Origin: Deltaproteobacteria bacterium
GTDB lineage: Bacteria; Myxococcota; Kuafuiibacteriia; Kuafuiibacteriales; Kuafuiibacteriaceae
Assembly (NCBI GenBank): GCA_016713425.1
Contig: JADJPE010000005.1
Span: 4,624,501 to 4,688,500 of the forward strand
Length of the DNA stretch: 64,000 nt
Direction: 5' to 3'
Below, one piece after another: positions 58,344 to 64,000 of the stretch (the first letter of the stretch is position 1; each line of letters opens with the position of its first letter). A model generated the notes under the pieces. That model saw only the letters and a list, made by a program, of their open reading frames with translations. It was not told where the DNA came from and ran no database searches. The translations under genes and the position numbers were made by a program.

Positions 58344-59224
58344 CGCTTGTCGGGCTCGTGATCTGAGAGCCACACACCGAGCGCGATGAGGACCCCGCCC
58401 ATCACGGTGGCGGCGAGCAGCGCCTCCCCGAGCAACCAACCGGCGAGCGTTCCGACGAGCGGCTGCAAGAAGAGAAAGACGGCGACCTGAGACGACGGGA
58501 GCGCCTTGACGGCGTGATTCCAAAGGATCATCGCGACGAAGGAAACCAACACCGCGAGGTAGACCATCGAGATCAAAGGCGTCGCTTCGAAGAGCGCCGG
58601 TACGTTCGGCTCGATCGCGCGATACTCGACGAACCCGAGCGGAAGCATGGCGATGAGCGCAACGACGGACGTCACGAACGAGTACATCATCGGAGTGATT
58701 CGCTCGAGGGTTGGTTTGGCGGCGATGGTGTATATCGCCCAGAAGACCGCCTGGGCGGCCATCAGCATGTTCCCTCGGAGGGACCCGGCCCCGAGCATTT
58801 GGTCCACGTCGCCACCGGTCACGACCCATGCCGCGCCCAAAAACCCGACCCAAAGACCGACGATGCGTAGCCCTCCAACGCGTTCCTTCAAGACGGCGAT
58901 CGAGAGAAGAAGCGTGGCGATGGGTTCGAGTCCGCCGAGCACGGCTCCGTTGACCGAATCGGTTGCTTGCAGCCCATAGGAGCCGACCAGATAGGGCAGT
59001 GCCATTCCAAAGAGCGCCGCGACGATGATGCGAATCCAGTCATTTCGAGTCGCCCCCTTCATGACTTTGAAACTCACGAAGGGTGCGAAGAAGAGCATGG
59101 TGATCGTCAACCGGGCGATCGAGAGCAGAACGGGGGGCCACGTCTCGAGCGCGAGCTTTTGCACGCTGTACGAGGATCCGTAGAGAATGTTCGCGAGAAC
59201 ACCGAATAGGAACGCAAACCGCAA
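58286..59224 (-). CDS. EamA/DMT family transporter
   Basis: 312 residues with about ten membrane segments in two similar halves, each with the EamA pattern (FGVLANILYGSSYSVQKLAL; WAIYTIAAKPTLERI; ALPSSQVAVFLFLQPLVGTLAGWLLGE). The family exports amino acids, metabolites or drugs, or moves them between compartments. The last about 25 residues overlap the lipoprotein's coding end on the opposite strand. It follows ppk1 by 111 bp on the same strand. Confidence 0.93.
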   Translation of the reverse strand: MRFAFLFGVLANILYGSSYSVQKLALETWPPVLLSIARLTITMLFFAPFVSFKVMKGATRNDWIRIIVAALFGMALPYLVGSYGLQATDSVNGAVLGGLEPIATLLLSIAVLKERVGGLRIVGLWVGFLGAAWVVTGGDVDQMLGAGSLRGNMLMAAQAVFWAIYTIAAKPTLERITPMMYSFVTSVVALIAMLPLGFVEYRAIEPNVPALFEATPLISMVYLAVLVSFVAMILWNHAVKALPSSQVAVFLFLQPLVGTLAGWLLGEALLAATVMGGVLIALGVWLSDHEPDKRHSTVNSARAVAPVLRSRQ

Positions 59225-59335
59225 GACTCACACCTAATACGCGCCCCGACGCGAGTAACCAACCTCTTTGAGCTTGCGTCCAGAAGTCCCGCAAGCACCG
59301 GAAAAGATGCGTTGAATCGGCGCCGGAGCGCCCGG

Positions 59336-61594
59336 TCAGGTTTCGTCTTCGTGCCGGCGTCGGGCGTGAGCGCGGGCGGCCCGAAGTGCGGGGCTTGGAA
59401 ACGATGCGCCGGGAAGCTCGGGTCGCAGAGTTGTCCGGGTCGTCTTGCTGCGCGTCTTTGCGAGGTCCATGAATTTTACCTGTGCGCGCGTAATGGCCTC
59501 CCCGGGTCCGGGCTCACGGGCGGTGTAGTGACCGTCGGCCCCCAATTCCCAGCCAAAGTAGTTGTCCGCCCATTCGAAGGGGAGGATCTCTTCCATGATT
59601 CGGCGTTTGATGTCGGGGTCGAGCACGGGGAAGGCGACCTCGATGCGGCGATGAATGTTGCGAGGCATCCAGTCGGCGCTCGAAAGGTAGATTTCGTCCT
59701 CGCCTCCGTTGGCCCACCAGAAGATGCGCGCGTGCTCCAAGAACCGATCGACGACCGATCGGACGGTGATGTTCTCGCTCAATCCTTGCACCTTTGGACG
59801 GAGGCAGCAGATGCCACGAATCATCAGGTCGATCTTCACACCCGCTCGGCTCGCCCGGTAAAGGTTGCGGATGATCTCGGGGTCGACCAAGGCGTTCATC
59901 TTCGCTTTGATCCCGGCGGGCCGTCCGGCGCGCGCGTGCTCGACCTCGCGATGGATCGCAGCGAGGAAGAACTCCCGAAGGGTAAAGGGCGCGACTTTGA
60001 GGCGTTTGAGCTCCGGAAGCTCCGCGTATCCGGTCAGCACGTTGAACAGAAGGAGCGCGTCCCAGGTGATCTCGTCGTTCGACGTGAACAGGCCAAGGTC
60101 CGTGTAAAGGCGCGCAGTGCTTGGATTGTAGTTCCCGGTGCCGAGGTGCACGTACCGCTTGAGTTCGTCGCCTTCCCGGCGAATGACGAGAAGGATTTTG
60201 CAGTGGGTCTTGAGCCCAACCACCCCGTAGACGACATGCACGCCGCTCTGCTCGAGCGCACGGGCCCAGGCGATGTTCGCGGCTTCATCGAACCGCGCCT
60301 TGAGCTCGATCAGCGCGGTTACTTGCTTGCCCGCCTCGGCTGCGCGGGCCAAGGCCTTGACGATCGGTGAGTCTCCGCTCGTTCGGTAGAGCGTTTGCTT
60401 GATGGCGACGACGTTCGGATCGACCGCCGCTTGGTCGAGAAAGTCGACGACGTGACGAAAGCTCTCGTACGGGTGGTGGAGCAATATGTCGCGCTCCGCG
60501 ACCGTGCGGAATATCGTGGGCGCGTAGAGGAGCTGGGCCGAGCTTACCGGCGTGAAAGGCGTATCGCGAAGCTCCGGGAGCGCGATTTGAGAATACACGC
60601 CCCGAAACGCGCTCGGCGCGATGAAGCTCACTTGCCGATGGACCTGCCGGGGCTCGAGATCGAGAAGCTGGCGCAGATGGCCGGCGAGCAGCTCTGAAGC
60701 GCGGTGGCCGATCTCGAGCCGAACGATCTCGCCTCGATCGCGGCGCCGAAGCTCGTCTTCGATCGTCGACAACAGATTCGACGCCTCTTCCTCGCTGATG
60801 TCGAGGTCGCTTGCGCGTGTGACCCGAAATGGACTCGCCTCCCGGACGGTGTTTCCGGGAAACAGGGCCTCGGCGAACATGCAGATGACGTCCTCGAGCG
60901 CCATGAATCGGTATCGAACGTCGTTGGCCTGAAGGCGCACGAACCGAGGCAGGACCGAAGGGACGGGGACAATCGCGAGTTGCGGGCTGTCCGATGGATG
61001 GAAAGACGACCGAGGGCGCTTGATCGACGCCGTGAGCCCGAGTGCGACGTTCAAGGTTCCGCCGCGGAGCTGCGGAAATGGATGCGTCGGGTCGATGGCG
61101 ATCGGGGTCAGGCAGGGCTGTACTTCGCGGACATAGTAGGTGCGGATCTCTTCAATCTGAGCCGGCGTGAGCTGGTGCGGCTTCGCGAACTCGACGCCGT
61201 GTGTGCGGAGCTCCGGAAGAATGCGCTCGCTCAGAATGCGTGCGATGTCGTTGCTGATGCTCGTGGTGAACTCAGAGATCGCCTGCAAGACCTCGGCCTG
61301 CGTCATCCCATCCGATGCGCGATGGTCGCGCCGATCTTGGCGGTGGAGCTGTCGCTCGAGACTCCCGACGCGCACCATGAAGAACTCGTCGAGGTTGGCC
61401 GATGCGATGGCGACGAACTTCAGACGCTCGAGCGGCGGGACGACGCGCCGCTCGGCGAGGGCCAAGACGCGCTGGTTGAAGCGGAGCCAAGAAATTTCCC
61501 GGTTCAGGAAGTCGGGAGAGTGTGTCGATCGGGACCCCATCGTGCTGCTTCGCGAAACATCCATGGTGGATGCGCGTCGTTCGAAGTCATTCAT
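59336..61594 (-). CDS. ppk1: Polyphosphate kinase 1
   Basis: 752 residues from ATG 61594 (frame open to GTG 61630). Ppk1 reversibly makes inorganic polyphosphate from ATP. N- and head-domain start (NREISWLRFNQRVLALA) and core are intact. The two catalytic histidines, H464 (LKTHCKILL) and H483 (YVHLGTGNYN), are 19 apart as in E. coli Ppk. C-terminal blocks (RASRAGVKIDLMIRGICCLRP, EHARIFWWANGGE) are present, with a short Arg-rich tail. Polyphosphate supports stress survival, motility and sporulation. Confidence 0.97.
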   Translation of the reverse strand: MNDFERRASTMDVSRSSTMGSRSTHSPDFLNREISWLRFNQRVLALAERRVVPPLERLKFVAIASANLDEFFMVRVGSLERQLHRQDRRDHRASDGMTQAEVLQAISEFTTSISNDIARILSERILPELRTHGVEFAKPHQLTPAQIEEIRTYYVREVQPCLTPIAIDPTHPFPQLRGGTLNVALGLTASIKRPRSSFHPSDSPQLAIVPVPSVLPRFVRLQANDVRYRFMALEDVICMFAEALFPGNTVREASPFRVTRASDLDISEEEASNLLSTIEDELRRRDRGEIVRLEIGHRASELLAGHLRQLLDLEPRQVHRQVSFIAPSAFRGVYSQIALPELRDTPFTPVSSAQLLYAPTIFRTVAERDILLHHPYESFRHVVDFLDQAAVDPNVVAIKQTLYRTSGDSPIVKALARAAEAGKQVTALIELKARFDEAANIAWARALEQSGVHVVYGVVGLKTHCKILLVIRREGDELKRYVHLGTGNYNPSTARLYTDLGLFTSNDEITWDALLLFNVLTGYAELPELKRLKVAPFTLREFFLAAIHREVEHARAGRPAGIKAKMNALVDPEIIRNLYRASRAGVKIDLMIRGICCLRPKVQGLSENITVRSVVDRFLEHARIFWWANGGEDEIYLSSADWMPRNIHRRIEVAFPVLDPDIKRRIMEEILPFEWADNYFGWELGADGHYTAREPGPGEAITRAQVKFMDLAKTRSKTTRTTLRPELPGASFPSPALRAARAHARRRHEDET

Positions 61595-61710
61595 AATGGG
61601 GGCGCCGAAGCCTGTCGATGTTTCCGGCACCGATTGTCGTTATGAGGCCGCGCTAGAGGGCAATCATGGAGGACTTTCACGTCATTGTGGGGTAGAGCGC
61701 ACCGCGAGTG

Positions 61711-63759
61711 ATGCACGAGGTGGTGCGCGAAGACGAGACGCTGACTGAGCGGGTGGCTCGATACCTGGGTGCCAACTCACCGGGCTACGGCGCTGTGCCC
61801 GGCTGGGCACATCGCGAGAGTCAGGCGTCCATGGGAGCGGCGGTCGCGCTTCGAATGGAAGAGGGTGGTGTGCTGGTCGTCGAAGCACCGACGGGCGTGG
61901 GGAAGACGCTGGCTTATCTCCTGCCGGCGCTTCTCGGGCGCCAGAAGGTGATCGTCTCGACCAACACGAAGGCACTTCAAGATCAGATCGTCGACAAGGA
62001 CCTGCCGCTTGCCGCCACGCTCCTCGCCCACGACCGGATCACGATTCGCAGGTCTTCCTGCACGGCGGGGACGTCGGGCGAGCGCCGGGAACCGAACCTC
62101 GTGGAGTACGCAGTCATGAAGGGACGGTCGAACTATCTGTGTCTCGACCGCCTCGATCGCCGGCAGCAGCAGGCGGCCTTCGATTTTGGTGACGGGGCGT
62201 TGACGAAGATCGCGCGCTGGGCGTCCGAAACGGAGCGCGGCGACCGCGCAGAGCTCGGATGGCTGAGCGAATCCTCCACGCTTTGGGACGAACTGGATGC
62301 GCGTTCGGAGATCTGCTCGGGCACAAAGTGCCCACGGTACGACGATTGCTTCGTGCATCGAATGCGACGCGAAGCGGAGAACGCGGACGTCGTCATCGTG
62401 AACCACCATCTCCTGTTGGCCGATCTGGCGCTGAAAGCGGAGCAGTCGCTTACGAGCGCGGGCCGGACGTTCGGTGCGGTCGTGCCGGATGCCGATGTAC
62501 TGATCGTGGACGAGGCGCACGCGATCGAAGAGACCGCCTCTGAGTACTTTGGCGGACAGGTCTCGACCCGCATGCTGGACCAGCTCGGAAAGGACGTGCA
62601 CGCCTTCGCCGAGGGGCGCCGCGACCGGCCCGATCTCGATGCGTTGTGGGGGCGCGCCGCGCACGAAGCCGGCGCGATCTTCGATGCTGCGCCCGAAGCC
62701 GACGGACGGACGCGATGGGCGGAGCGCCTGCCGAACGCCTCGAGGGATAGGGACAAGGACAAGGATAAGGCCTCGAAGGCCTTTGAGGCGCTTGCGGAGT
62801 TCCTCGAGACATCGGTTGGATCCGAGGGCGAGGGAGAGGGGCTGGCGCGCCGTGCTCGGCAAATCGGCCAGTCTCTCACGTTCGTGGTCCAGGGCGACGA
62901 CCCCGACTTCGTGTATTGGTCGGAGCGACGCGCAAAGAGCGTATCGCTGGGCGCTTCGCCGATCGTGGTCGCCGATCTGCTCCGTCGTTTCATGTACCCG
63001 CGCTTCGAGACGACCGTCATGACGAGCGCGACTCTGTCGACGGGCGAGGCGAGTTGCGCGTTTTTTCGGAAGTCGGTGGGGGCTCCGGACGACACGACGA
63101 CGCATGTCTTGTCTTCTCCGTTCGATTTTTCGACTCAAGCGGCCCTTTTCTTGCCGTCGTATTCGCGGTCGCCGGACGATGCGCGTGCGCTCCTGGACGT
63201 CATCGAGACTGGCTACGATCTGATCTCGATGACGGGCGGCGGGGCTCTTTTTCTGTTCACGAGTCATCGCGTGATGCGGGCCGCGCACGCCGCGCTCGTC
63301 TCACGCCTTCCGTATCCGGTGCTGCTCCAGGGAGAGATGCCGAAGCGCATGCTGGTGCGTGCTTTCGTCGAGCAGGCGCCGGCCGTTTTGTTCGCGACGG
63401 CGAGTTTCTGGGAGGGCATCGACGTCCCCGGCGATCCGCTTCGTTTGGTCCTGATCGACCGCCTTCCGTTCGATGCGCCGAATGATCCGGTGGTGTCGGC
63501 CCGTGCGAGTCGCATCGAAGCTGAAGGCGGCAGTGGCTTCACGATGTACCAGCTGCCCCGGGCGATTCTTCGTCTGAAGCAGGGATTCGGACGGTTGATT
63601 CGTTCGAGCGCCGACTTGGGCATTGTCGCCATCCTCGACCCGCGCCTTCGAACGCGAGGCTACGGGAAGCGGATTCTGCGGGCATTGCCTGAAGCGCAGG
63701 TCTTTGAGGATCGGGCTCTCCTTGGCCTGTGGTGGGCAGAGAAGAAGGCCCGGGACTAA
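61711..63759 (+). CDS. DinG/YoaA-type ATP-dependent DNA helicase
   Basis: 682 residues from ATG 61711 (GTG 61708 directly before). XPD-like superfamily 2 helicase: Walker A EAPTGVGKT (59-66), DEAH (267-270), four Cys placed as in the Fe-S cluster of the family (C144 in NYLC, C202, C207, C213), TSATLS and QGFGRLIRS motif VI. E. coli DinG and YoaA unwind R-loops and D-loops or damaged forks. Length and Fe-S spacing fit YoaA/DinG; which of the two is unclear. It diverges from ppk1 across about 116 bp. Confidence 0.94.
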   Translation: MHEVVREDETLTERVARYLGANSPGYGAVPGWAHRESQASMGAAVALRMEEGGVLVVEAPTGVGKTLAYLLPALLGRQKVIVSTNTKALQDQIVDKDLPLAATLLAHDRITIRRSSCTAGTSGERREPNLVEYAVMKGRSNYLCLDRLDRRQQQAAFDFGDGALTKIARWASETERGDRAELGWLSESSTLWDELDARSEICSGTKCPRYDDCFVHRMRREAENADVVIVNHHLLLADLALKAEQSLTSAGRTFGAVVPDADVLIVDEAHAIEETASEYFGGQVSTRMLDQLGKDVHAFAEGRRDRPDLDALWGRAAHEAGAIFDAAPEADGRTRWAERLPNASRDRDKDKDKASKAFEALAEFLETSVGSEGEGEGLARRARQIGQSLTFVVQGDDPDFVYWSERRAKSVSLGASPIVVADLLRRFMYPRFETTVMTSATLSTGEASCAFFRKSVGAPDDTTTHVLSSPFDFSTQAALFLPSYSRSPDDARALLDVIETGYDLISMTGGGALFLFTSHRVMRAAHAALVSRLPYPVLLQGEMPKRMLVRAFVEQAPAVLFATASFWEGIDVPGDPLRLVLIDRLPFDAPNDPVVSARASRIEAEGGSGFTMYQLPRAILRLKQGFGRLIRSSADLGIVAILDPRLRTRGYGKRILRALPEAQVFEDRALLGLWWAEKKARD

Positions 63760-63974
63760 CCGAACCGCCGGCCTGACAGCCTCGGGAAGGGTGGGCGAAG
63801 GTGTGCGCCCTGGTGCACGGCCGATCGATCTCTCGGCCAGGCGCTGGGTGTTCGACCGGGTGACCGTATGGGCTCGGCCGTTCCATAATCCCACGGGGCT
63901 ACTCGCTCGCGCCAAAGACTGATAGCTCATCGACCGAGGCTGGGTCATTTGGGGTGAAGCGAAACGAGGACGAC

Positions 63975-64000
63975 ATGGCAGACGGTGCGATCGATCAAGA
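63975..64000 (+). CDS. Start of a gene cut by the window edge
   Basis: ATG 63975 with GAGGA 4 nt upstream opens MADGAIDQ..., then the window ends. Only eight residues are visible, so no function can be given. The 215 bp between the helicase and this start (63760-63974) shows no other gene. Confidence 0.5.

Overview
The window looks like the chromosome of a myxobacterium-like member of the Myxococcota. It has high G+C and GC-ending codons. It carries four membrane-anchored Hanks-type Ser/Thr kinases, two PP2C phosphatases, several PEGA-domain proteins, Pro/Ala/Ser-rich linkers, Cys-rich lipoproteins, and a C-terminal domain resembling one I associate with a Myxococcus hypothetical protein family. 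The phylum call is inferred from gene content and style. I see no rRNA, tRNA, CRISPR, insertion sequence or prophage.

Layout. 1-1.6 kb: fatty-acid desaturase with an Ala-rich tail. 1.8-4.5 kb: kinase 1, ending in a PEGA domain. 4.5-9 kb (minus): a tight three-gene operon of PEGA membrane protein, Cys-rich lipoprotein and a DUF4388/PATAN-like DnaJ-TPR protein. 9-9.8 kb: exported hypothetical protein. 9.9-12.6 kb: kinase 2 converging on PP2C 1. 12.7-15.1 kb (minus): sugar-nucleotide pyrophosphorylase-like protein and a triple-PEGA protein, divergent from an ECF sigma factor (15.3-15.9 kb). 16-19 kb: mltG-like gene overlapping an ABC ATPase/permease pair. 19-25.5 kb: prkA, kinase 3, two unknown genes, then yhbH/yeaH. 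25.5-30.9 kb: a 1772-residue TPR protein. 31-34 kb: a HEAT-like membrane protein and a receptor-like protein. 34-40 kb: recN, PP2C 2, secA. 40-43 kb: divergent nadD-like gene and kinase 4 (PEGA). 43.2-46 kb (minus): overlapping TPR-PEGA protein and formylglycine-generating-enzyme-like lipoprotein. 46.3-48.6 kb: rpsB, tsf and a DUF1795-like gene. 49-55.2 kb: MoxR, DUF58, transglutaminase (TgpA-like) and a nucleoside transporter. 55.4-64 kb: inositol-monophosphatase family enzyme, a large lipoprotein, EamA exporter, ppk1, a DinG/YoaA-type helicase, and the first codons of another gene.

How it fits together. Housekeeping genes (rpsB-tsf, secA, recN, ppk1, nadD) are interleaved with an envelope-signalling repertoire: transmembrane kinases with exposed PEGA or Cys-containing ends, PP2C enzymes that could reverse them, PEGA/TPR membrane proteins and Cys-rich lipoproteins. 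The prkA-yhbH stress-kinase module is interrupted by a Hanks kinase. The least described unit is the PEGA / Cys-rich lipoprotein / PATAN-DnaJ operon.

Short tandem repeats are pervasive, both in-frame 6-, 9- or 12-bp repeats in protein linkers and intergenic arrays near 16.0, 43.2, 50.3 and 55.2 kb. There are also a 22-bp duplication over the secA stop codon and an 8+8 bp dyad in the sigma-factor upstream region.
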